64,000 bases of DNA, taken from positions 9,317,855-9,381,854 of the forward strand of contig OZ038455.1 in the NCBI GenBank assembly GCA_964036195.1. Direction: 5' to 3'. Shown in pieces: positions 33,801-45,800 of the stretch; position 1 is the stretch's first letter; every line of letters starts with the position of its first letter. A program made the translations under genes and the position numbers. The notes beneath the pieces are model-generated. The model was not told the origin of the DNA and ran no database searches. It saw nothing but the letters and a program-made list of their open reading frames with translations. This DNA is from Sphaerolaimus hirsutus (lineage: Eukaryota > Nematoda > Chromadorea > Monhysterida > Sphaerolaimidae).

Positions 33801-36800
33801 CAATCGCTGCCAAAAATCACTAAAAAGAATGGATAAAACGTAAAACGGAAAAATAGAAAAATAACTTAAGTTGCGCTCTACCTACTCGCTTGAATCATCT
33901 ACCAACACGCGGCGCGACTTGCCGCCCTTGTCGCTGTGGCGAGACGAGCGCTTGCGGTGTTTCTTAGGCGCGGCGGGCACGTCGGGCGGCGTGTGACTGC
34001 CGGCTGGGGAGATCTCGGGCGACGCGGCTGCGCTTGGCAGCGGCGACAGCTGCGCCGGTATCACGGCCAGCTGCAGCTGCGGCACGATCGGCGAGTTCTG
34101 CGGGCGAGCGTTCATGTGGTGCTGCTCGTGTGCAAGCATCTGCAAGGGTGTAAATGGCACCTGCGGGGCGGCAACGACAGCTTCAGCGGCCACATGCACC
34201 TGCGCCGCTTCGTCCTGTACACCTACAGCGTGGGCGGCATCATCGTGAATTTGCGGCGGCATGATAGTGACCAGCGTGCTGGCTGGGCGATCGTGGATCA
34301 GCCCAAACGTGATATCATACGCGGAGGGCTCTTTCTCAGCTTTTTGGATTGCGGCCCTAGCGGCCAGGCAGCGCGGCACGGCACTTGCGCCCGGCAATGG
34401 CCGCTTCGTCAGCGCCGCGATGCGTCGCTGGCCCACCAGCCACTCCAAAATGACGCCCTCAACTAAGTTGCCCTGATCGGCAACTTTGGCGGCTAACATT
34501 TGATTTGCCTCGGTAAGTGCCCTGACGCGGTGTCCTAGCTGCTGCGAGCTGGCGCGCTCCAAATCGAGCTCTATTTGCAGGCGGCGCATATCACACTGTA
34601 CCTCGGTTTCCCTGGCGGCTGCGGCGTTTTCTAACTGCTCTTTTTCGACTGCCAACTGCGTTTCCCTGTTGAGCGAAATGCGTAGCAGTGCGAGCGCTTC
34701 TGTCGGCGTGGCTTGCAGTTTCAGCATCGATCGTTCCAGCGCCGCATTCTGCGCCTTCAGCGTGATGATTTCCTGTCGAGCTGAAACAAGGGCATTGTTT
34801 TGGCGCGCTGCCAGGTCTAAACATGACTGTAACCGCTCTGCGTTGCGTAATTCACCTACAATGCCATGTTGTAGCGGATTGAAAGCTCTGCGAAAAATCA
34901 GTTCACATTCGGGGTTACGAATGGGTGCCGCGGGTAGGAGGGGCATTTTTTCAATTATCAACTTTGCATCTACTGGGGTCGCTTTTGGGGGCCCGAATGC
35001 CCCATGAAATACCTGGCATTCTGCCCGCTCGGTCGGGTTACTAGTGTGAATCCAGACATAATCCCAGCCCACTAAATCTGAAAATAGTGCACCTGTGTCC
35101 GGGGGTGTTTTCGCGGCCGCAGCCATGCGGTCAGCTTTATCGTCGGCTTGTGGCGCCGCCTCTTGTCGCTGCACTCGCGGACCCCAGCGCGACAGGCGCT
35201 GCGTGTCGCCCTGCCGTTCGGTCGGCGGCACGGTTTTGCGTCGCTGCTCGTTGCTGGCCGGGTCATCTGCGGCGCCGAACTTCTGCGTTTCGGCCACACA
35301 AACTTCATCTAAATTGTGGCTCACGTTTTTCCACCAGCTCGGCCGCCGCCGGAGGGTGAAGCGAAGCCGCTGGCGCTGCGCCGCGTTTGCGAGCCGCTGC
35401 TTCCGCACATGCAACCGCCGCTTCACCTGCAATGGGACATCCACCTGTCGGCCATTTCTGCGACTAAAAACTCTGCCGACTAGCTGACCTGTAGCGCCGT
35501 CGCTTCGTGCGGCCGTGTCGCTCACCGGCGCGAGTTTGTGCGTTCGTGCGGCCGCCCGGCTGCTCATCATCGAGGCTTGTTTGGCTAACCGCCGCGTGGC
35601 ATTTTCGTTGGCGCGGAGGGCCGCGTCGGACAAGCCGCCCGCTCTGCGCGCCCTGTGCAGGACCGCTAGCTGGTCGAGCACGTTTTCTAGGGACGACATA
35701 GTGTCTGCGGTGGGGGGGTGTGCCAATGTACCTATTTTCTGAGGTTTGGCAACCGGCCAATTATCTGTCAGAAGTCCCCTCACCTGTGTGCGAGAATGTA
35801 AATTCGGGCCGTGCACGTGCGCCAGCTGCGGCGTCGTTATGCTGCTGCTCGTCGGAAATAGATAGTTATTGCACGCCTGAGTGTGGGAGCATTTGTGTGT
35901 GGATGGATCGGTCGGTGGCAGTGTTTGCCCGGGTGCGTCAACACTCGTTTCGTTTTTTATTTTCTCAGCCGGTACAAGTGTGTCTATTGGCACCCTTTGT
36001 ACCCGCCCTGCAATTTCTATCAAAGCGATTGATTTATCGATCCCCAGAATTTCGTAGGGACCTGTAAACAGCGGCTGCAGTTTTTTTTCTACAGACATTC
36101 CCCATTTTTTCTGTTTATACACCCGGTCTCCTATTGCCGGCGTGTTTCTAATTCGTTTGTCTCTTGCCATTTGATAGCGCTGTTGCGCGTTTTGCAGGCA
36201 ATATCGAGCTTTACGCCACAAATCGCCCAGTTTTCCTGGGCGACTTGCTAGGTCTGGGATTTTGTCTGCGATCGTGGATAATGTGCGCTGCATTCTTGTG
36301 TTGCTACTTGGCGGTCCCTGCGTTTGTTTCTGACAGATAGTTTCTGTTCTCACTCCTGTTTTCCCCAGAATCGATGGCATGTATCCGAAAAGCAATTCAA
36401 ACGGAGCGTGTGCGATGTCTCTGTTGTACGCCACATTCATTCGTAATGAGATTTCTGGCAGCGCGCTTGGCCAGTTGCGGGACTGGTTATTTGCCTGTGC
36501 CCACTGACGCACCAGCTGTTCAGCGCTTCGGATGTCCCTCTCTGCCAGTCCATTTGATTGCGAGTGGTATGGCGTAGTGGGTCTCACTGCAAATCCCCAT
36601 TTTTCTGCCAGGCTGTCCACGTCTTTATTGATAAATTCGGTCCCGTTGTCGCATATCACCTCTTGTGGCGCTCCAAAATGGAAAATGAGCCGCTTTTCAA
36701 TCGCTTCTGCTACTTGTGCGCCTGTTAGGTGTCGTAACGGTGCTAATACGACTGCACGCGTCAAGTAATCAACTATTACAAGCAAGTGTCTGTAGTTTGC

Positions 36801-39800
36801 GAAGCTCGGCATCGGTGTGGTGTCGATTGCTACTTTGGCCCATGGCCGCGTTCCTGGTGCCACTGGGAATAGTGGACTTACGCATGTTCTCTGTGCGTCT
36901 TTTGTTAATTTACACGTTGCGCACTGTTCCACAAAGTCCGTGATATCCTTCCTCATGGCGGGCCATCCTGCCTGCTGCGCCAATCGCTGCAGCGTTCTTT
37001 CTACTCCGCCGTGCGTTCCCGTCAGTCCTGCATGTGCCTGCGAAATCAAATGCTGGTGCAGGTGTTTTGGTGCCATTGGGACTACGCCTTTCGTGGCGTT
37101 GTATAGCACAATTCCTGCTTGGATGCTGTATTGTGCGCCCCCCATCTGATTGTTCTGTATTTTTTGCTTGATATCAACTATTTTTGGGTCCTTGTCTTGC
37201 TCTACTGGCCAATCGATGCTTCCCGCTTGTGTGTTCTTTGACATGTGGGGGCACAGCTTCTCGAGTGGGATTCGAATTACTTCGCTTGCATTTTGGAATG
37301 CAATCTCGTCTGCGTCCCCAATGGGGTTCCTGCTTAATGCGTCTGCAATAACGTTTTGCTCTCCCGGGCAATATTCAATTACTAAATCTTTGAGAGATAG
37401 CCGTACTGCCCATCTGTGTGTCCAGCGCTCCACCTTGCCTTTTGCTGGTTTCAGCAGTGCGCTGACCAGCGCTTTATGGTCTGTTCTTAGCACCACTTTC
37501 TGTCCATCGATAAAATCCCCTAACCGATCGAGTGCCCATGTGCATGCCAGGGCTTCTTTCTCGATGGTTGACCAGTTCTTGTGACTTGTCGGCAGGCGCT
37601 TGGACACAAAAGACACTGGGCGCAGTTTTCCGTCTGTGTTGTCCCCGCGTTGCATTAGCACTGCTCCAAGTCCGTAATCGCACGCGTCTGTGTACAGATA
37701 ATACGGCTTTGTTCTGTCTGGGTGTGCCAATACTGGGGCTGTGCTTAGCCGTTTTTTCAGCGTATCCCATGCCTCTTTGGCTTCGTCAGACCAGTCGGCG
37801 TACTCTGGAATTGGATCGTTGCCATTAACTCGGTACTTGCCTTTCGCCATCGCATTCAGTGGCGCTGCCAGTCGCTGAAATCCTGGGATGTGCTGGCTAA
37901 AATAGCCAGCTTTCCCGAGGAACGTCTTGATGTTCTGTTTGGTCGTTGGAACTGGCATTTCTAAAATGGCCGCAATGTTACTGCGTTTGGGGGCAATTCC
38001 TTCTTTGCTTAGTTCAAACCCTAGAAATTTCACTTTCTGGCAAAAGAAAAAGCATTTTTCTGGTTTAAGCCGTATGCCGGCCCATTTCAGTCTGTTAAAT
38101 AGCTGCACCAGGTGCTGCATGTGCTGTGTGGTGTCGTTGCTGGCTACCAACACATCATCGATATAGGCAAAAAACGCTGGCCGTTCTGCCTCTGTGTTCA
38201 GCCCCGCTAGCACACAGTCCATGAGCCTCTGGAAACTCGCTCCCGCGTTCACGAGGCCCAGCGGCATTCGTGTGTATGAAAATTGTCCCCTGCTACACAC
38301 AAATGTTACCATTTCTCGCGTGGCCGGGTCCTCGATCCTGACGTTGTAGTAACCGAAACTGGCGTCCATCGTGGAAAACAAGCTCCGCCCACTCATTTGC
38401 TGGAACATGTCTGTGATGCGTGGCAGTGGGTAGGCGTCGCGAACTGTGAGCTCGTTTAATTTTCTAAAATCTAAGCAGAGGCGGTAATCGTCTTTGCCCT
38501 TTGGCACTATCACTAGTGGGAAAGCCCAGGGCGACGAGGATGGTACAACAAGCCCTTTTTTGACCATTTCGTCAATTGTGCGCCACACAAAGGCGCGCTT
38601 GGGCGGGGTCTCGAATCTCGCCGCACATTTCACTGGCTCCGCCCCTTCTACTAGCGTGATCTTGTGGTCTAATATCTGTGTTTCTCCGATATCATATTCT
38701 GTCAAACTAAACAGCCCGGTTTGCTGGGCCAGTAGGTGCTTGAATCTTCCTACTGATTTTTCGGGGAGTGCATCTCGACTCTCCGCCGGCAATCGTTGCC
38801 AGATCTCCTAGATTTGCGCCTGCTGGTCTGTGGTTAGTTGCGTGTCTGTTTCAGGTTGCTGGCTGTCTGGCGGTGGTGGTTCGGGTAGGACGGTTGTCCC
38901 CGTTACTTTACCCGACTCTGTTTCTTCTACCAGCGCTTCTTTTACGAAAAAGACTTCCGCCACTTTTGTGTTGTGCGGCAAAAACTGCTCATATCCCGTC
39001 TGATTGACCACATTCAGTGTAAAACTCGCTTGTTCGATCCAATCGTGCCGGGGGTGCAGTGCTGTGTTGCATACCAGACCTGGCACAAATGTGGTCATCT
39101 CTCCCGTGGTGCTCCTGTAATACGGGTCCAACGCCATTCCTAGGCTTTTGTCATGCATCCCGATCCATTCCGGGGATTTTTCTGTGCTGACAGTTATCTG
39201 CTGTCGTGCTCCTGCTGGGATTGTTACCGGTGCTGCTGTCCGGACATCCGCTGTGCGGAAACTGCTCCCCTCTTTGCTAGCTGCAAATGCTCCATGTTTT
39301 TCGTCGTATACCTGCGCTAGTCTGTCCAGTTCTGCGTGTGCATCCTGGATAATTTGCAGCTTTCCCCAAATCGCGGCTCGCCCTAACAGCAGGGGGTCTG
39401 CGGGGGGCAAATGTGCCATTAGTTTGACTACTGCGGGTAGCGTGTCTTGGCACGTTACTCCATCCGGGGTTGTGTGGGAAACCTGCATGTCGTACACTCG
39501 CAGGTTTTTCCCTTGTATTGCCTCTCCCGATGTTCGCACTCTGGCGTATGGGTACGCTTTGAATTTCTGCCGCTCTGCGGCTGCGTCGCACCCTGCCGAC
39601 GCCCACACTTGTTCCAGTACCGTGTCCTCGATAAAAATGCCTATATTGCACCCTGTATCTATGTGGCCCTGAATGTCCACTCCCATGAATTTTATTTTTG
39701 CTATTGGGTCAGGTTCCCCTAGTTGCGCGCATCTATGCTCGTTTTCCATGTTCTGTGTCCAGGATGCCAGTGGGCACCAATCGTTAATGTCGCCCTCGTC

Positions 39801-42800
39801 TTCTGGCTCGCTGCCCGATGCATCCCAATCGTTGTGTGGAAGGTCTTCTGGGGCGCAGCTCGCCACTCTGGCCTCGCCCTGGTATTCTATGCCCATTTCT
39901 TGGCACTTCTGTTTCATGGATGCTATCGCATCTTCTTCAGTTCTCCCCCTGCGCGCCAATCCTTTCCGGATGCTTTCTGCCCTTTCGGGCCGGAATTGCG
40001 TGGAACTCGGGTTCACATAGCATTTTTCTGGGTCGTGGGGCATTGGTTCCCTGTGCATAAAGTGCGTGCACCATGGGCCTTTATGTGTTTTGGGGTCGAA
40101 TGTCCCTTTTGCCGCGGGTTCCCCTGCCCCGGCGCTCTGCGCTCTGTATCTGGGGTTCCAGCTCTGTCGTTTCTCCTTCTGTTCATCGCGCTTCTGTTCC
40201 CTATTCTTCTGAATTTCGATCCTGGCTGCTTCCATCATTGACACCGCTGTGTCTAGGTCGCATGATTGTTCCTGCCAGCGCTGTCTCCAAGTGTACCAGC
40301 ATGATGCCGGGAGCAGTTTGACGACCTCAATGAACAATTTGTCTCCAATCATCTTCTCGCGGTCGTCATCTGCCATCGTGCTGCTGACGTGGTGGAACGC
40401 CGCGCTTAACTTGGTCTGTAAGTCCACTATCGAGTCGCCTGGTTTGGCTTTTAACGCGTACCAGTCCGTGACCGAATATAGCCTGTGGTCCACGCGGTAG
40501 ATGTGCGTCAATCTGTCAATCACAAACAAGGGGTCGTGGCGGCGGTCTGCGCGTACCGCCTGGTATCGTTTCTGTGCCTCCCCTGTTAGGCAATGAGCAA
40601 AGACTAGATTCCAAAACATTTGCTGGTGCGCTTCTGGGACGCCAATCGCTTGCTGCGCGATTCCCTGCAGCCACCACCTAAATGGTCCCGTGGTTGCGTT
40701 CGATTCCCCGTCGAATTGCTGTTGTTTCTTTGCCGCCCCTGCCACGTGTCCTGCGCCCATTTTGTCGCGCGCTGTGGTTAGCAATACCGCTTGCGACAAG
40801 GACTGCGTGTGGTCTGCGGGCGTCATCACAAAAAGCTCAATGTATTGAATAATTTGATTCAGTAGCGTATCCCGCCGTAGCATTGCCAGGCGGTGCTCTG
40901 TTTTCAGTTTCCAGTGATCTGCATTCGTCATGGCTGGGATCGCAGGCTTCACATCCGGTGGCGGACTCTGCGTGCTTGTTGATGATCCCTGTGCCTGCAT
41001 TAAGTGGGCAATGTCCGCTTGCTGCTGTTGCAGCGCGGATTGATGTTGTTTCATGGTGGTTTGCACCAGTTGGATCAAGTCATCAACCCTGTTCGCTGTG
41101 TCCCCGTCATCGTCGTCTGGTTCTGTGGGGTCGCTTTGGCCACCTGCATCATCTGCATCTGGATCCTCGATGGTCAATGTGTCGCTTGTTGCAAAGTATG
41201 CCGTGGCCATGCTTTGCAGGGCTTTTGCTAAATTTTTTGTGGTCAAGTCTGCGGGATTTTTCACCTTTGGCCACGTGGGCTGCCGCTTTTCTCGCAGCTG
41301 AAACGCAATAAACACGAGGGCTGCGCGTTTTCTGCCCGCCAATAACTCTGTAACTTTTTCAGTGAATTCACTGCTCGTGAACTGCAATCTCCCTGCCATT
41401 CTGGCTGTTTTTCCACTGTCTGGGCTGAAAAAACTATCGTCGCTCATCTACAATTTTTGCGCTCCGCGAGCGCCTTTCTCTACTTGCCGCTCAGGCGCCC
41501 TGAGCGTACGCAGTACCTTGAGCCGACGCTCGGCCGGGTGCACCACCCTGTGTAAAACTGCGCGGGGGTTACGAGGATTCGACTAGAAACTAGACACGTT
41601 TCTAGTTAGGTACGATCACCATGTTGAGCCCACGGCTCTCGAATTTCCGAATGACTTTGCAAGTCAACTCAACAACACCGTCAACCCGCCCGGCACGTTC
41701 TGGATCTCAGCGAGCAAATGCTGAGTCCAGTCCAAAGGTGCCCTTCTCAGCGTGTGAAAGTATCGTGAGCGTGAATCTACTTTTCGTTGAGATGGAAGTG
41801 GTTTTCTGATAGACGTTTCCGCAACTGTAAAACACTGACATTTACTTCAGCACACGAAACGAGTGCACGCGCACCGAGCAAAAAGTCAATATGGAACGAC
41901 AAAAAACGCCCACATGAATAAACCCTGAAAATCTGCGTGAAAAGAGAATAATATCAATTTGGCGGCTGGGGTGCCTAAGCCGCCTGAAACGTAAATCTCG
42001 CGGGTTCATGCCAACCGCATGGAACCCATCTACCCGTGTAAATATCACCCGCACGATACAACAGTGTAATGTCGCTGGAGTATAACAAAACTTCATTTCA
42101 CTCGCAGTGCACACGGCAGCCCACAAGTAACAACTATGGTAAAAGCACTGGTTTTCTCCAATGGGGTTGTGATGTGGGAGCCCCCGGTGATTTATAACTT
42201 CCTGTGTCAGATAAATATTGAATGGTGAGTTATTTATAGTGGTGTCAGTATTTCAGAGGACTAACTCAGAGATTGCATTAAACTATTCTGATTGAACCAT
42301 GATGCTCTCACTTGAGAATGCATTTTGTTACATTTTGTATTTAGCTTTTAGTGCGGCCAGTGCGTGTGAGCGTTATGCTGCGATTACAGCTCGGGCGTAA
42401 AATTGACTCGGCGTAAAATTGATTTTGATAGTAAAATTAATTACAGATGAATGGATAAAGATACAACATTGTTTTTTCAGTCAAAGAAAGCTTAGATGCA
42501 GACGTTTCTTGTGTCCAAAGCTCATGAGTTTATTTTAATCGTACTCGGAGTTATGAATTTTAGCACAATTTTTTCAATTACCGTATTACCTCGAATTAAC
42601 CCCCCCTCAAAATGGGCTGGGGAAATAATAAACCCCCCCCCCCTTGAAATACCCCCCTCCGGAATGGTGTACATCATGTATGCAATGTACATGATGTATT
42701 TATTACTACTTTTTTGCATCGCAGCTACTCTTATACGCTCATTTGTGTACAGATGTACATCTATAGCCCCAATATAACCTATATTCTCACATTTATTACC

Positions 42801-45800
42801 GTTTTTGTGTATGAAATAGCATATTCTTTACTACGAATTCCACGAAATTTTCTGGCGAAATAACCCCCCCTCAAATTTTGCTGGCGAAATTATAAACCCC
42901 CATGGGGGTATTTCGAGGTAATACGGTATGCGCTGTAACTGGCGTAAAATTAGGGCGTAAAATTTAAAAAATCTGTGCCAAAATTCATAACTTCTAGTAC
43001 AATTAAAATAAACTGATGAGCTTTGGACACAAGCAACATCTGCACGTGCGCTTTCTTTGACTGAAATTACAACACCATATCATTATCCATTCACCTGTAA
43101 TTAATTTTACACCCAAAAATCAATTTTACGCCTGGTCAATTTTACGCCCGAGCTGTAATCGCAGCATTACTGAGTTCTCTGTAAATATTTTTCAAATTTT
43201 GAGCCAGTGAATCAGTAAAAAACGATTCTACAGATAATAATGATCAGTTCGTCAAAAATTTCAGGTTTCCATATGATTCACAAAAGTGCGATATGAAGTT
43301 TGGCAGTTGGACGTATTACGGAAGCCAGCTGAACATGGTACAGGTAAATAGAAATGCTATTTCATTTATCAAGTTTCGTTTTTTTAGCAATATGCCAACC
43401 TATACAACTCAGTCATTGTTTTTGACATGTTCTGCTTTAAATACATTGATCACTAACTTCAGCCTTTGTAATTATTTATTCTCTTTAGTCTTTACACTCA
43501 ATTCGGGTGGGAGTATTTCTGACTAGTGATGTAAAGGCACCGGGGCACCGGTGCCCCGGTGCTGGGCACCGAAGGGCACCAGCACCGGTGCTGGTGCGGT
43601 GCCATTGCAATCTTCAGGGGTGCCATGCCGGTGCCGGTGCCATTTTTTTCAGAATAGCACCGGTGCCGGTGCGGTGCGGTGCCATTTTTTTGCCGGTGCC
43701 AAAGGTGCTAGCACCAGGGCAAAGTAAAAGGCACCGGGAAAGGCACCGGCCAAAGCTTCATGTGCTGTGCAATTTTGTCCATAGTATGTGCTTATTCATA
43801 TTTCAAAATACAGCGATATATTTACCCAACCGTTTTTGCCTATTTTGTAAACCTCCCATCAAATAAATATACCTACTGTGAAATCCATTATACCCGATAC
43901 GTGATCTGATGAGCGAATCTAACATTTTGTTGAATTTTAAATCATTTTTATATTTTATATTTATCTTACTTTTTTGTTCAAAATTTGTTGTCAGTTTATG
44001 ACAAAGATAGTTCCATTCTCTGTACAGCAACGACTCCGATCAGTAGACAATAGTGGCTATGGACATTGTAATGAATTAAATATTTTATCTTTCATTTGTA
44101 ATCATTGTAAATGCTTCATAAAAGTGATTGCCACATCATTCTGATCATTTTAAGTGCTCAACCATCAAAATCGGTTGAAAATTCATGGAAATATGCGCTT
44201 CCCAAAGGTGAGACCACTGAGAAACTGCCCGATATTTACTTCAGAAATTCCAGCCCGGTGCGGTGCCTTTCGGTGCTAGCACCGGCAACCCGCCGGTGCC
44301 CTTCGGTGCCGGTGCCATTTTTTCCAAAAGGCACCGGTGCCGGTGCGGTGCGGTGCCATTTTCGGGCCGGTGCCCCAGGGTGCCAGGTGCCCTTTTCTTG
44401 CGTTGGCAAAGGTGCCGGTGCGGTGCGGTGCCATTTTTACCGGTGCCTAACATCACTTTTTCTGACCTGGGGGTATTTCGATGGAAATAATTCAAGGGGG
44501 TAAGTGAATGTGGCCGATGGAAATACCTATTTATATTTACGTAATATATTTACACATGCTGATGCGACACAGACACTACCTAAATACAAACACCACCACT
44601 TAACACTCCAGCCATCGACAGACGTATCAACAAAAATCCTGGACAAAGAAAACAACCAAACGATCACACTAGTGCAAGTGGGTGCCGAACTTTCCGACTA
44701 CGTGGAGTCTGTAGAGTGGGATTTGATGGCCGTGGCCAGCCACAGACACGAGCGACGATATTTGTGCTGCGACTATCCGTTAGATCAGGGCCAGGGGGCG
44801 GTCCCAGACCCTGTAAAGTGTGAAATAAAGTGTCAAATGTCATGTAAAGTGTAAATCAAAATAAAGAAAAGAAATTCAGCTTTAAAATGATTTAAAATGA
44901 TTTTATTAGTAAAGTTTGCGTGACAATTGACACTTTACTTTACGTTTGTCATGACAATTGACACTTTGGATGACATTTCACATGACATTTGACACTACTT
45001 TACAGTTTACAGGGTCTGGGATTGGCACCTGAACGGTTTTGTCTTTTTGCTGCACTGCTATTTCCTTGCCCAAAATCTACCTACCTAATTGGGAAGTCAG
45101 ATCTGTGTGCGTTCTTACCAATTCAAATTGGGTATAGCGTATCTATATGTAGACCTAGTGTATCACATTCCCAATGCCATTTGCCCCCTTCCAGCTACAT
45201 CGATATCACCTACAAAATTGAAATCAAACGCAAAACGCTGTTCTACACGGTCAACCTGATCACGCCGTGCATCGGCATCACATTTCTGACATGTTTGGTG
45301 TTTTACCTGCCCAGCGACAGCAACAACAAGATCACTCTGTGCGTGTCTATTTTGGTCACACTCACTGTGTTCTTCCTTCTGCTGGTTTGTTTGTTTTTGT
45401 CTATGATTTGTTTTAAGTTGACGGACTTTTCACATTTCTATGTGGTGAAATAGACCGTTGTCGAATATTAACGTGTACACATTTTTAATTAAGTAAAATA
45501 AGTGTATACGGTACATACAATTTTTTTTAATCCACGTCAATTTCAGGTGGAAATAATCCCCCCAACAAGCCTGACTATTCCCCTGGTCGGTCGCTACTTG
45601 CTGTTCACAATGTTCATGGTCACAGTGTCTGTCGGCAGCACTGTCATGGTTAGCTGGTTACACTTTGCACTAGGGTTGGGAATGGAACCCGCAAGCGAAC
45701 CCGAACCGAACCGACGTGCGGTTCCAAGCGGTATTTTGGTATCGAGAACCGAGAACTGGAACCGAAGTTTATAGTCGAACCGGGACCGAGCACTGGCGCT

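Larger units (their letters stand above)
33195..42063 (-). mobile_element. Young full-length Ty3/Gypsy-type LTR retrotransposon
   Basis: The element is 8869 bp with 442-bp LTRs and 4-bp target duplications GTGT (33191-33194 and 42064-42067). Copy 1 of the duplication shows the unoccupied site AAGGTGTAATG near 11590. Order on the minus strand is gag-protease, then RT, RNase H and integrase, which defines Ty3/Gypsy. Three LTR differences in 442 bp imply a recent insertion, younger than the duplication. It lies antisense in intron 4 of receptor gene B. Confidence 0.95.

Noticed and set aside
33936..41311. Numerous plus-strand open frames of 60-176 residues
   Set aside because: Antisense shadows of the gag and pol frames of the LTR retrotransposon.
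33195..42063. Endogenous retrovirus with envelope
   Set aside because: The frame after integrase has no membrane-spanning or fusion-peptide-like segment. Coiled coil and basic tail do not suffice for an envelope call.
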